64,000 nt of DNA from Bacteroidota bacterium (GTDB taxonomy: Bacteria; Bacteroidota; Bacteroidia; Bacteroidales; Dysgonomonadaceae). The notes beneath the pieces are model-generated. The model was not told the origin of the DNA and did not search any database. It worked only from the letters and a program-made list of their open reading frames with translations. The DNA lies in contig JAFADY010000010.1 of NCBI GenBank assembly GCA_023424395.1, positions 145,997 to 209,996 on the forward strand, given 5' to 3'. This document shows, one piece after another, positions 54,140-61,899 of this stretch (position 1 is its first letter; each line of letters opens with the position of its first letter). The position numbers were made by a program, and so were the translations under genes.

Positions 54140-54147
54140 CAAAGATA
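54140..54147 (-). promoter_or_regulatory. -7 element of the DUF4294 gene
   Basis: CAAAGATA on the + strand gives TATCTTTG on the - strand, 10 bp before the start codon, so the leader would be very short. Confidence 0.5.
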
Positions 54148-54305
54148 GAGGCAAACTTTTATTTTGATTAAAAAAACACGTTAAGTGTAGTTAATTAAAA
54201 GGCAAGTTTATAGATTGTTAAGTAAAAAAAATGGAAAAAAGGATGAAAAAATGCCTTTTTTCTACAAAAACGATGCCGTTAGAACGAGTTTTACGAATAA
54301 AAAGT

Positions 54306-54313
54306 TATCTTTG
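54306..54313 (+). promoter_or_regulatory. -7 element that sets the acyl-CoA ligase start
   Basis: TATCTTTG matches TAnnTTTG exactly, with GTTTTA about 18 bp upstream as a partial -33 box. It lies inside the longer reading frame, 16 bp before the ATG at 54329. Confidence 0.6.
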
Positions 54314-54328
54314 GAAAAACAAAATTAT

Positions 54329-56134
54329 ATGAAATATCATCATCTAGGTGAACTTATTCACCAGCAGGCTCAAAAATATAAAAATAAAACCGTTCTCAAA
54401 TACCAATTGCCGGACGGCAAATGGGCTAATTTGTCGTGGATTGGGTTCTCCGATAAAATCATGAAAGTTGCTCAGGCCATGGCAGAAATGGACATTCAGC
54501 CGCAAGATAACATCGGAATCTATTCGCAGAATATGGAAAAATATTTGATTACGGATTTCGCGGCCTATGCTAATAAAGCGGTTATGGTTCCTATGTACGC
54601 AACTTCCTCGCCTTCGCAGGTTGAGTATATCGTGAACGATGCGCAGATAAAAGTTATTTTTGTTGGCGAACAATTTCAATATAATAATGCTTACAAAGTA
54701 CAGCAACAGAATAAAACACTTCAGAAACTTATTGTTTTTGATAGAAATGTTGTACTAAATTCAGAGGATCGGACTACAGTTTATTTTGATGATTTCATCA
54801 CAACGGGTGATAATTCTCAATCGCTTGCAGTTGTTAATGCGAGGAGGAAACAATTAAACGACAGCGACTTGGCAACTATTATTTACACCTCGGGTACTAC
54901 GGGCGAACCCAAAGGGGTGATGTTGACTCATAACAATTATTTATCGGCTTTCAAGATTCATGACATACGAATCACACAATGCTCCGACAAAGATTTATCG
55001 ATGTGTTTTCTTCCCTTAACGCATATTTTTGAAAAAGCGTGGAGCTATTTCTGTCTTCACAAAGGAATTGCCATTGCTTTAAATCGAGACCCAAGTCAGA
55101 TTAGGCAAACAATCAAGGAAATACGTCCTACATTGATGAGCAATGTCCCTCGATTTTGGGAAAAAGTTTACGATGGCGTAAAAGAAAAAATAGATAAGGC
55201 AAGCGGATTTACTAAGTGGCTTTTCGATGACAGCATTAAAACCGGCAGAAAATATAATCTGACTTACAAAAATGCGGACAAAAACCCCCCGATCGGAACA
55301 AGCATCAAATTTTTTATTTATAAAAACACGGTCTTTAACCTCATTAAACGAGTGGTGGGAATAGAGCGCGGAAATTTTTTCCCGGTAGCAGGAGCGCCGC
55401 TTTCCGATAACATCAATGAGTTTATGCAGTGTATCGATGTTCATATAATTTATGGATACGGCCTTACGGAAACAACGGCTACTGTAAGTTGTTTTCCCTC
55501 AACCGGATTCAAGATCGGAACGGTGGGATTAGTAATGCCCGAAGTGGATGTAAAGATAGGAGACAATGATGAGATTTTGGTAAAAGGTGATACCGTGATG
55601 TCGGGGTATTACAAAAAACCGGATGAAACTGCGGCAGTTTTTACCGCGGACGGTTATTTCAAAACCGGTGACGCCGGAAAGCTCACCGAACAGAACGAAA
55701 TTATTTTAACCGAAAGAATTAAAGACCTTTATAAAACATCCAACGGCAAATACATTGCTCCGCAGATGATCGAAACCCGAATTAGCGAGGATAAGTATAT
55801 TGATCAGGTAGCCGTAATTGGTGACGAACGTAAGTTCGTGAGCGCACTCATTGTCCCGAATTATGAGGCGCTCAAAACTTTTGCCGATGAGAATAAGATT
55901 TCTTACGAAAACCAAGATGATTTGGTGAAAAACGCCCAAATTCACGATTTTATACTTGGGAGAATAGAATTATTGCAGGCACAATTTACTTCGTACGAAA
56001 AAATCAAAAAAATTGTTCTGTTAGCGCAGCCTTTCAGTATGGAATCGGGAGAACTTACCAATACATTGAAGTTGCGACGCAAAATTATTCTTCAACGCTA
56101 TGCTGATGTTATTGATGAGATGTATGTGGATTGA
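54329..56134 (+). CDS. Long-chain fatty-acid-CoA ligase (AMP-binding)
   Basis: A 601-residue acyl-CoA synthetase that activates fatty acids through an acyl-AMP intermediate. The longer frame from 54215 adds 38 residues of low-quality sequence; the -7 box at 54306 and the family N-terminus (HHLGELIHQQAQKYKNKT) support the start at 54329. Motifs: ATIIYTSGTTGEPKGVMLTH (P-loop-like), IIYGYGLTETTATVSCFP, DGYFKTGDAGKLTEQNEI and ERIKDLYKTSNGKYIAPQMI. The C-terminal linker is short, as in the FadD15/Faa type. It works at the inner face of the membrane. A terminator follows. Confidence 0.92.
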   Translation: MKYHHLGELIHQQAQKYKNKTVLKYQLPDGKWANLSWIGFSDKIMKVAQAMAEMDIQPQDNIGIYSQNMEKYLITDFAAYANKAVMVPMYATSSPSQVEYIVNDAQIKVIFVGEQFQYNNAYKVQQQNKTLQKLIVFDRNVVLNSEDRTTVYFDDFITTGDNSQSLAVVNARRKQLNDSDLATIIYTSGTTGEPKGVMLTHNNYLSAFKIHDIRITQCSDKDLSMCFLPLTHIFEKAWSYFCLHKGIAIALNRDPSQIRQTIKEIRPTLMSNVPRFWEKVYDGVKEKIDKASGFTKWLFDDSIKTGRKYNLTYKNADKNPPIGTSIKFFIYKNTVFNLIKRVVGIERGNFFPVAGAPLSDNINEFMQCIDVHIIYGYGLTETTATVSCFPSTGFKIGTVGLVMPEVDVKIGDNDEILVKGDTVMSGYYKKPDETAAVFTADGYFKTGDAGKLTEQNEIILTERIKDLYKTSNGKYIAPQMIETRISEDKYIDQVAVIGDERKFVSALIVPNYEALKTFADENKISYENQDDLVKNAQIHDFILGRIELLQAQFTSYEKIKKIVLLAQPFSMESGELTNTLKLRRKIILQRYADVIDEMYVD

Positions 56135-56140
56135 ATAAGC

Positions 56141-56166
56141 AAAACGCCTGAAATTTCAGGCGTTTT
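56141..56166 (+). terminator. Terminator after the acyl-CoA ligase gene
   Basis: A perfect 12-bp stem-like palindrome (AAAACGCCTGAA with TTCAGGCGTTTT) follows the stop by 6 bp. The A-run and T-run flanks allow bidirectional action, also serving the tRNA on the other strand. Confidence 0.85.
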
Positions 56167-56171
56167 CAGTG

Positions 56172-56244
56172 AGCGGCAAACGAGATTCGAACTCGCGACC
56201 CTCAGCTTGGGAAGCTAATGCTCTACCGACTGAGCTATTGCCGC
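56172..56244 (-). tRNA. tRNA-Gly(CCC)
   Basis: A full cloverleaf on the - strand: acceptor GCGGCAA/TTGCCGC, D arm GCTC...GAGC, anticodon stem TTAGC/GCTGA with loop TTCCCAA (anticodon CCC, codon GGG), T arm GCGAG TTCGAAT CTCGT with one G-U pair. The discriminator base is U, as usual for tRNA-Gly. The CCA end is not encoded. Confidence 0.93.
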
Positions 56245-56337
56245 ATTTCATAATACAAATGTAGCAGTTTTTTTGATTTGTCAGTATCCTTATAATTGTT
56301 TTTTATACTTTTAATCACCAAATAGCGAAAAAATATT

Positions 56338-56345
56338 TATCTTTG
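56338..56345 (+). promoter_or_regulatory. -7 element of tRNA-Pro
   Basis: TATCTTTG matches TAnnTTTG exactly, 12 bp before the mature 5' end of the tRNA. Confidence 0.65.
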
Positions 56346-56357
56346 CATCCACAAAAT

Positions 56358-56431
56358 CGGGATGTAGCACAGTTGGCTAGCGCGCCACGTTCGGGACGTG
56401 GAGGTCGGACGTTCGAATCGTCTCATCCCGA
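56358..56431 (+). tRNA. tRNA-Pro(CGG)
   Basis: A full cloverleaf: acceptor CGGGATG/CATCCCG, anticodon stem CCACG/CGTGG with loop TTCGGGA (anticodon CGG, codon CCG), T loop TTCGAAT, discriminator A. The CCA end is not encoded. A -7 box precedes it and a terminator follows. Confidence 0.95.
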
Positions 56432-56436
56432 CAACG

Positions 56437-56472
56437 AAAAAAGACGAAAGATATTAACATTCGTCTTTTTTT
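56437..56472 (+). terminator. Terminator after tRNA-Pro
   Basis: AAAAAAGACGAA pairs with TTCGTCTTTTTTT around an AT-rich loop of about 11 nt. It also lies just past the end of the convergent membrane-protein gene. Confidence 0.8.
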
Positions 56473-56477
56473 ATTGC

Positions 56478-57020
56478 CTATGCTCTTTTCAACAAAATAA
56501 CAATAGTAATAATGTAAACAAAAACAATAGCGAAAGGAATTGCTACAAACCTAAGATCCGGTAAAATATACCAAAGTGTAACAACTAGCAGCGTTCTGAA
56601 AATTCCGTGAAAAAGTCCCACCCAATGTTGAACAATCCATGAAAAAGGCAGCCACATCAAGCCGGTAAGAATACCAACTGTTAAGGGCAACGAAGTATAA
56701 TCCGTCATAAAAAACGGTATTGCAATGGAATAAACTAGTAGAGCTTCGCCCATGGCAAAAAAGAACAAATTATCGAACGTGTTTTTTGGTTTTTTCTTGT
56801 CCAAAAAGTTTTCACCTGTGAATTTCGAAATATACATTCCTAAATAAGCTATAAATCCGGTACAGATGAATAGCAGCCAGGTTTCATACTGAGGAGGAAG
56901 AAAAAGTCCGCCAATACCAACAATTGTCCACATAACTATGCCTGCGAAGGGCATTGCCAAGAATTTGCGTTTTGCAAATTCTTGTTGTTGTATTTCTAAA
57001 GATCGTGTTTCGGTGTTCAT
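56478..57020 (-). CDS. Multi-pass membrane protein of unknown function
   Basis: A 180-residue membrane protein with about six hydrophobic segments: AMPFAGIVMWTIVGIGGLFL, WLLFICTGFIAYLGMYI, NLFFFAMGEALLVYSIAIPF, LTVGILTGLMWLPFSWIV, IFRTLLVVTLWYILPD and FVAIPFAIVFVYIITIVILL. The N-terminus is soluble and Gln/Glu-rich. No family is recognised with confidence. It is the last of three coupled genes (TM-HTH-TM): its start overlaps the HTH gene stop by 4 bp. The neighbour regulator suggests that its amount is controlled, but the signal is unknown. Confidence 0.75.
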   Translation of the reverse strand: MNTETRSLEIQQQEFAKRKFLAMPFAGIVMWTIVGIGGLFLPPQYETWLLFICTGFIAYLGMYISKFTGENFLDKKKPKNTFDNLFFFAMGEALLVYSIAIPFFMTDYTSLPLTVGILTGLMWLPFSWIVQHWVGLFHGIFRTLLVVTLWYILPDLRFVAIPFAIVFVYIITIVILLKRA

Positions 57021-57301
57021 AATTTTAAATATTCCTTTAACGAATCTACATATTCTTCAAACGCTTTTATACCAATAGAGGTTATTTTGCACACTGTGCG
57101 GGTGCGTTTTCCCGCAAATCCCCGTTCTACTTCAATATAACCCGCTTCGCTAAGTTTATCTATCTGAACGCTCAGGTTGCCCGATGTCGATTTCGTTTGA
57201 TCTTTCAAGTAAACAAAATCGGCTTCTTCCACGGAAATGAGGATAGACATGATGGCTAACCGGAGCTCGGAATGAAGTAGCGGATCGAGTTCTTTAAACA
57301 T
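57017..57301 (-). CDS. Small winged-helix transcriptional regulator
   Basis: A 94-residue cytoplasmic regulator of the MarR/ArsR-like HTH_34 type. It opens with LLHSELRLAIMSILISVEEADFVYLKDQTKSTSG, then the recognition helix NLSVQIDKLSEAGYIEVER and the wing GFAGKRTRTVCKITSIG. It lacks Cys or other ligand residues, so the cue is not visible. It overlaps the upstream membrane-protein gene by 8 bp and the downstream one by 4 bp. Such regulators often repress their own operon. Confidence 0.85.
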   Translation of the reverse strand: MFKELDPLLHSELRLAIMSILISVEEADFVYLKDQTKSTSGNLSVQIDKLSEAGYIEVERGFAGKRTRTVCKITSIGIKAFEEYVDSLKEYLKL

Positions 57302-57881
57302 GGTTTTTCCGACTTTTATAATTTAAAATATGACCGGGAATAACTTGCACAATCAGAAAGAGGGCTGCAAATATAAGAATCGAGTCGTAGCTATTACGCA
57401 ACGCAAGGCACAATACCGAAAGAAACATGCCTGCGAATCCGGCAATTATGAGCGGTGTAAACTTAATGATCAATCCGGTAATTGCTGTTCCAATGCTTAT
57501 AAGCAATATAACTAAAAAAAGGATTGGAAAGCCCGACATAAAAGCTGATGCAAAAGAAGGTATAAATGCCGAAACACCTATAACAAGCCAAACATAGCTA
57601 ATTATTTTATCGATATAGTTTTTTGGCTGCCTACTTCCCTTTTTTAGATTAGCAAGCATCAGGGGAAATCCTAAAACAGGAATGGCAAGCCATAAAAAAT
57701 TCCATTGCGGATTACCTGTTGTGGAGAATAAATACCAAACCGCTAACGAGACAGCGACAGTTACATACCCCCAAATGAGAAAAGGAATACCGCTGCCCTT
57801 TTCCAATTTACGTTGCGTGTTGCGAATCATTTGAGCGATGAGTTCCAAACTCTCTTTCTCATTCAGTTGCTTTTCTTCCAT
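57294..57881 (-). CDS. Multi-pass membrane protein, first gene of the TM-HTH-TM operon
   Basis: A 195-residue protein with a soluble charged N-terminus (ESLELIAQMIRNTQRKLEKG) and about six helices (PFLIWGYVTVAVSLAVWYLF, FLWLAIPVLGFPLMLANL, YVWLVIGVSAFIPSFASAFM, ILFLVILLISIGTAITGLI, PLIIAGFAGMFLSVLCLAL, LIFAALFLIVQVIPGHIL). The C-terminus is basic. No family is firmly recognised. It leads a three-gene operon with a winged-helix regulator and a second membrane protein. A -7 box lies about 52 bp upstream. Confidence 0.75.
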   Translation of the reverse strand: MEEKQLNEKESLELIAQMIRNTQRKLEKGSGIPFLIWGYVTVAVSLAVWYLFSTTGNPQWNFLWLAIPVLGFPLMLANLKKGSRQPKNYIDKIISYVWLVIGVSAFIPSFASAFMSGFPILFLVILLISIGTAITGLIIKFTPLIIAGFAGMFLSVLCLALRNSYDSILIFAALFLIVQVIPGHILNYKSRKNHV

Positions 57882-57932
57882 TTTTCTGATAGTTTAATGT
57901 GTGAATTTTCAGTTTATAATTGAAATACGATA

Positions 57933-57940
57933 CAAATATA
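57933..57940 (-). promoter_or_regulatory. -7 element of the TM-HTH-TM operon
   Basis: CAAATATA on the + strand gives TATATTTG on the - strand, 52 bp before the first start codon. Confidence 0.45.
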
Positions 57941-58011
57941 AATCGATTTATTTTATAAACTTGATGATTATGAAAAAACATTTATTAAATTAACTTTATT
58001 TAAGATTAGGA

Positions 58012-58485
58012 TTAATCCTTTCGTGATTCTCTTACGATTGGAATCTCGCGTTTTACACTCTGACTCAACGAGATCATGGTTTCAGTCGCTACAACTCCGG
58101 GAATCTCCTGAATTTTGTTATTCAACAAATCCATCAGATGTTCGTTGTCGCGGGCAAACAATTTCACGAGCAACGTATAAGGGCCGGTTGTGAAGTGGCA
58201 TTCCGTAACTTCGGGAATTTTCTCAAATTCAGGAATTACATTTTTATACATAGAGCCTTTTTCGAGTTTTACTCCTATGTATGCGCTCGACGCGAAGCCG
58301 AGGACTTTTGGATTAACATGGTATCCCGATCCGGTAATGACATCGTTCTCAATCATGCGTTGCACGCGCTGATGAATGGCTGCACGGGAAACACCGCATT
58401 GCTCGGCCACATCGCGAAATGGAATTCTTGCGTTTTGTGAAATGATTTCGAGAATTTGTCTGTCAAGTTTATCAATTTTTTCCAT
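58012..58485 (-). CDS. Lrp/AsnC-family transcriptional regulator
   Basis: A 157-residue regulator. The start at 58485 (MEKIDKLDRQILEIISQNAR) is the family N-terminus; the longer frame adds 18 residues. The HTH covers RIPFRDVAEQCGVSRAAIHQ and RVQRMIENDVITGSGYHVNP. The RAM ligand-binding domain follows (AYIGVKLEKGSMYKNVIPEF, VTECHFTTGPYTLLVKLFAR, EIPGVVATETMISLSQSVKR). Lrp-type proteins form octamers and respond to amino acids. A -7 box lies 30 bp upstream. No adjacent amino-acid gene points to its ligand. Confidence 0.93.
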   Translation of the reverse strand: MEKIDKLDRQILEIISQNARIPFRDVAEQCGVSRAAIHQRVQRMIENDVITGSGYHVNPKVLGFASSAYIGVKLEKGSMYKNVIPEFEKIPEVTECHFTTGPYTLLVKLFARDNEHLMDLLNNKIQEIPGVVATETMISLSQSVKREIPIVRESRKD

Positions 58486-58514
58486 GGGTAATGCTGTTTT
58501 ATTTATCTTATAGT

Positions 58515-58522
58515 CAAAAGTA
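58515..58522 (-). promoter_or_regulatory. -7 element of the Lrp/AsnC gene
   Basis: CAAAAGTA on the + strand gives TACTTTTG on the - strand, 30 bp before the chosen start. It lies inside the longer frame and so supports the shorter protein. Confidence 0.55.
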
Positions 58523-58635
58523 ATAAAAGATTTTGACATTTTGATAATTAGATCACTTTTTTTTGCATTATTTTGCGCTCGTGCAAAAAAAGGAAAGTAA
58601 AAATGAACGATTTTTAATACAAAATTATCGCTTTG

Positions 58636-59316
58636 TCATTTCTTCAAAAACAATTCGGCAATTTGCAAATCGAATGCGGAGGTGATTTTGATGTTTTTAT
58701 CTTCGCCCTCAACGAGAACTATTTTCATGCCGAGTTTCTCGAAAACCGATGCGTCATCGGTAAACGTTTCATCGAATGGAGTTTCATAAGCTTTTTTTAA
58801 TTCACCTGCAGGAAAAACTTGTGGTGTTTGGACTATTTTCAACAGATTTCGATCGATTATTTTGCTTCCGTTTTCTGTTAATAAACGGATACTGTTTTTT
58901 TGTTCTGCAACGGGTATAACGCCACAATTATTTGAAAATGAGGTTTTAAAGCATGTATTGATCAGCTTTTCACTAACAAACGGACGCGCGGCATCGTGGA
59001 TTCCGACCGTTTCTTCTTCCGATACTTTCATTAAACCGTTTTTTACGGAATGAAATCGGGTTTCTCCTCCTTGCACTACTGTGTGCGCAATATCAAATTT
59101 ATGTTTTTCACATAAATCTTCCCAATACTTTTGAAAACCTTCGGGCAAAACAATAATGATCCGAATTCTGTGATTAGCCCGATGAAAAGCGCCGATCGTA
59201 TGTATCAGCATAGGTTTGTCGCCGATGAGTTGAAACTGTTTCGGCTCACCGCCACCGGCGCGCAATCCTTTGCCTCCGGCAACAATGATCACACTGTATT
59301 TTTGCTCGGGAATCAT
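58636..59316 (-). CDS. ispD: 2-C-methyl-D-erythritol 4-phosphate cytidylyltransferase
   Basis: A 226-residue cytoplasmic enzyme of the non-mevalonate isoprenoid pathway, which transfers CMP to methylerythritol phosphate. Signatures: IIVAGGKGLRAGGGEPKQFQLIGDKPMLIH (nucleotide-binding, split here over the start), VQGGETRFHSVKNGLMKV, GIHDAARPFVSEKLI and TDDASVFEKLGMKIVLVEG. Length is normal. It is the last gene of xseA-xseB-ispD with a 2-bp gap to xseB. Isoprenoid supply links it to uppS elsewhere in the window. Confidence 0.95.
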   Translation of the reverse strand: MIPEQKYSVIIVAGGKGLRAGGGEPKQFQLIGDKPMLIHTIGAFHRANHRIRIIIVLPEGFQKYWEDLCEKHKFDIAHTVVQGGETRFHSVKNGLMKVSEEETVGIHDAARPFVSEKLINTCFKTSFSNNCGVIPVAEQKNSIRLLTENGSKIIDRNLLKIVQTPQVFPAGELKKAYETPFDETFTDDASVFEKLGMKIVLVEGEDKNIKITSAFDLQIAELFLKK

Positions 59317-59318
59317 TT

Positions 59319-59510
59319 TTAATCTATTTTGTCCAAAATTTTCTGCAATTCGGCATCGGTTTTTGTGAGTTTTTCTTTGCAGAAAGTTATTAACTGCGAT
59401 GCTCTTTTCACTTTTTCCGTGAGCGCGTCAACGTCCAATTCGCCCGATTCCATCGCTGAAACTATTTCTTCGAGTTCGTTTTTCGCCAGTGAGTATGTCA
59501 GATTTTCCAT
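59319..59510 (-). CDS. xseB: Exodeoxyribonuclease VII small subunit
   Basis: A 63-residue helical protein: LTYSLAKNELEEIVSAMES, GELDVDALTEKVKRASQLI, TFCKEKLTKTDAELQKILD. This is the full XseB pattern. Several copies bind the XseA large subunit to make exonuclease VII, which degrades single-stranded DNA. Its ATG shares one base with the xseA stop (TAATG). Confidence 0.93.
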   Translation of the reverse strand: MENLTYSLAKNELEEIVSAMESGELDVDALTEKVKRASQLITFCKEKLTKTDAELQKILDKID

Positions 59511-60757
59511 TATATAGATATATTTTTAATTTTTGATTGAACCGACCCATCGGAAAAATGTGTTTCAATTACGTCGTTCTCCACCAATTCGCGAACGGAT
59601 TTTACAATTTTTCCATTTCTGAGCGTCAGCGTGTAGCCACGCTTCAAAATGGTATCGGGAGATGTCATTTTTACATATTGTTCTTTTTCCGATAACGAAT
59701 GAAGCATGTGCTGCATTTGCTGTTTAATTGAGAATTTTAAGCCGATGGTTTTTTGTTGAATGAAAGATAATTCTTTTTGTAACAACATATTTGATAAATG
59801 AATTACATCTTTTGACAACGAAAACAGTTCGGATTGTTCATTATTAATCACCGATTGACTTTGACCAACAATTCTGTCTTGCAAATCAATCAATTCGGAA
59901 GCCGTTTTATTAATATGAGCAATAAAATATTCGGCTACCGCCGTTGGAGTTTTCGCACGCGTATGTGCCACGGCATCCAACACCGTAACATCACGTTCGT
60001 GCCCGATGCCACTTACGATAGGTAAAGGAAATTGAGCACAATTCGTCGCCAGCAGATAGGAATCGAAGCTATTCAGTTCCGATGTGGCGCCGCCACCGCG
60101 AATAACGGCCACCGCGTCGAATAAATTACGATGTTGAAAAATATTTTCCAAAGCCGCAATGATGGATGCCTCGCTCCTTTCACCCTGCATTACGGCGGGG
60201 AAAAGCTTTGTATAAAACATAAATCCGGCCGGATTTTTCTCCAGTTGGTCGCGAAAATCTTCGTAACCCGCCGCGGTGGGCGATGAAATTACCGCAATGC
60301 GATTTGCCAGTTCCGGCATCGGAAGTTCTTTATTGAGCGTCAGTACGCCTTCATCTTCAAGTTGTTTCAGCACACGTTGCCGGTTAAGCGCCATTTCTCC
60401 TACGGTAAACGCGGGGTCGATATCCACCACCGTGAGCGAATAACCGTACAATTCGTGAAATTCCACCGAAACACGAACCAAAACATTCAAACCCGATGTA
60501 AATGCCTGTCCCGTTTCGGATTGAAAATAAGTTGAGAGCATCTGATACACGTTCGACCAGATCATTCCTCTTGCTTTCGCAATAATGCTTTGCGTTACAG
60601 GATCCTTTTCCACAAATTCCAGATAACAATGTCCGTTCGGATTGCGGCGAACATCGCTTGTTTCAGCGCGCACCCAGTACGTATCGGGTAAATGGTCGTT
60701 AATGGCGTCCTTAACCTGACGATTGAGTTCGGAGAGCGAAAAAGATTGTTCGGGCAT
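59510..60757 (-). CDS. xseA: Exodeoxyribonuclease VII large subunit
   Basis: A 415-residue cytoplasmic nuclease. The N-terminal OB-fold (about 1-100: FSLSELNRQVKDAINDHL, YWVRAETSDVRRNPNGHCYL) binds ssDNA. The catalytic region follows: RIAVISSPTAAGYEDFRDQL, FDAVAVIRGGGATSELNSFD, PIVSGIGHERDVTVLDAVAH, RAKTPTAVAEYFI. The C-terminal helices bind XseB, and the last strand (ILKRGYTLTLRNGKIVKSV) is typical. Length is normal. A -7 box (TATTTTTG) lies 22 bp upstream. Confidence 0.96.
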   Translation of the reverse strand: MPEQSFSLSELNRQVKDAINDHLPDTYWVRAETSDVRRNPNGHCYLEFVEKDPVTQSIIAKARGMIWSNVYQMLSTYFQSETGQAFTSGLNVLVRVSVEFHELYGYSLTVVDIDPAFTVGEMALNRQRVLKQLEDEGVLTLNKELPMPELANRIAVISSPTAAGYEDFRDQLEKNPAGFMFYTKLFPAVMQGERSEASIIAALENIFQHRNLFDAVAVIRGGGATSELNSFDSYLLATNCAQFPLPIVSGIGHERDVTVLDAVAHTRAKTPTAVAEYFIAHINKTASELIDLQDRIVGQSQSVINNEQSELFSLSKDVIHLSNMLLQKELSFIQQKTIGLKFSIKQQMQHMLHSLSEKEQYVKMTSPDTILKRGYTLTLRNGKIVKSVRELVENDVIETHFSDGSVQSKIKNISI

Positions 60758-60778
60758 AATTTAACTGTATTTCAAAAG

Positions 60779-60786
60779 CAAAAATA
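60779..60786 (-). promoter_or_regulatory. -7 element of xseA-xseB-ispD
   Basis: CAAAAATA on the + strand gives TATTTTTG on the - strand, 22 bp before the xseA start. Confidence 0.55.
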
Positions 60787-60820
60787 ACGCTATTTTGCCG
60801 ATAACACGTACGTTTCGGCA

Positions 60821-60851
60821 CAAAAAACCGAACAGATAAAATTCTGTCCGG
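60821..60851 (-). terminator. Terminator of the DUF4252/sigma operon
   Basis: On the - strand CCGGACAG pairs with CTGTTCGG (one G-U pair) around an 8-nt AT loop, then TTTTTTG, 23 bp past the last DUF4252 gene. Confidence 0.8.
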
Positions 60852-60873
60852 CAATTTTATGACCAGTTACTTA

Positions 60874-61356
60874 CTATTTATCTTTTTGGAAGCCGCCTGT
60901 CATCCGCTGTACATCTTGCAACGTGAAATTTCCCAGAAACTGCATAATTACACTTTCTTCTCCGTTGCCATCCACAGTCATAATGAGTTCTTCAATTTTT
61001 TCGGGTTTGCCTTTCATGAAAAAATTCACCAACTGATTATCTTCTGATTTAACCTTCATCAGCAATTCGTAATTTTTGCCTTCCATCTGATTGTTGGCAA
61101 GCGATATCATATCCTGCCCAATCTTTTTATCTTCAGATGTGAGGATAATTATCGACGACAATTTCCCGATAAAATCGCCGACTTCTACACCTCCATAATC
61201 CATTTTAGAGCCTTTGGGAATGAGCGAAAGCATATTTTTTGAGATGTAAACTGAAGTAACGCCGTTCATGTCCATGAATTTTTCGAATGGATTTTTTTGA
61301 GCGAAAACGGTTGTTGTACCGATAATGATCGCGAGGGTTATAAGTATTTTTTTCAT
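60874..61356 (-). CDS. DUF4252-domain exported protein (distal copy)
   Basis: A 160-residue exported protein: signal peptide (LITLAIIIGTTTVFAQ), then PFEKFMDMNGVTSVYISKNM, LSLIPKGSKMDYGGVEV, LSSIIILTSEDKKIGQDMIS, KSEDNQLVNFFMKGKPEKIE, and VIMQFLGNFTLQDVQRMTG. This is the DUF4252 pattern, common in Bacteroidales and of unknown function. It is the last gene of an operon that also holds an ECF sigma factor and a membrane anti-sigma-like protein, and the first gene is a paralogue. Confidence 0.88.
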   Translation of the reverse strand: MKKILITLAIIIGTTTVFAQKNPFEKFMDMNGVTSVYISKNMLSLIPKGSKMDYGGVEVGDFIGKLSSIIILTSEDKKIGQDMISLANNQMEGKNYELLMKVKSEDNQLVNFFMKGKPEKIEELIMTVDGNGEESVIMQFLGNFTLQDVQRMTGGFQKDK

Positions 61357-61386
61357 ATCTGAATGATTTATTGTTTCGTTGTTTGA

Positions 61387-61899
61387 TTATTTATTGAGTA
61401 CCCGTTGCACAATCTCCTGTGTTTCTTCTATTCGTTTCTCAGCTTTTTGCAATGGTTCAACGCCTTTGGAGAAATGTTGAGAGAAAAGTTGCAGAGCCTG
61501 CATAGTCGCCTCCTGCGCTTGTTCAGAGGTTTTATAAGTATCAGTAAGCAAATAGGCATCGTTTGTTTTCTGAGACTGATCCCGGAACCCTATTCCGATT
61601 ATCAGCAATACAGAAGCGGCTATTCCGGCATATTTCCAAATTCTTATTTTTGGATTATTTTTTTGAGTAATCGATTCCGATTTTTCAATCGAATCGATAA
61701 ATATCTCCATCTTTCGCTCCAAATCAGCCGGAATTTCGGGTTCGAATGTGGAAAGTGCCAAAACGAGTTCACGATCCTTTTCCCATTCAACGGAAAGATT
61801 TTCCTGCCGGAAAAAATCCATGAACGCTGATTCTTCTTTGGGAGAAATTTCGCCGTTGTAGAATTTAGTAAGTAAACTATGTATATTTTCTGTCTTCAT
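61387..61899 (-). CDS. Putative membrane anti-sigma factor
   Basis: A 170-residue protein with a cytoplasmic helical N-terminus (IHSLLTKFYNGEISPKEESA, FMDFFRQENLSVEWEKDREL), one membrane helix near 90-105 (IWKYAGIAASVLLIIGIGF) and a periplasmic helical tail (QEATMQALQLFSQHFSKGVE, KRIEETQEIVQRVLNK). The layout is that of an anti-sigma protein, although no zinc-type HxxxCxxC is present. It overlaps the sigma factor gene by 23 bp, a coupling typical of sigma/anti-sigma pairs. Confidence 0.75.
   Translation of the reverse strand: MKTENIHSLLTKFYNGEISPKEESAFMDFFRQENLSVEWEKDRELVLALSTFEPEIPADLERKMEIFIDSIEKSESITQKNNPKIRIWKYAGIAASVLLIIGIGFRDQSQKTNDAYLLTDTYKTSEQAQEATMQALQLFSQHFSKGVEPLQKAEKRIEETQEIVQRVLNK

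Noticed and set aside
56172..56431. Integrative element at the tRNA pair
   Set aside because: No integrase or direct repeat of a tRNA 3' end was seen next to either tRNA.
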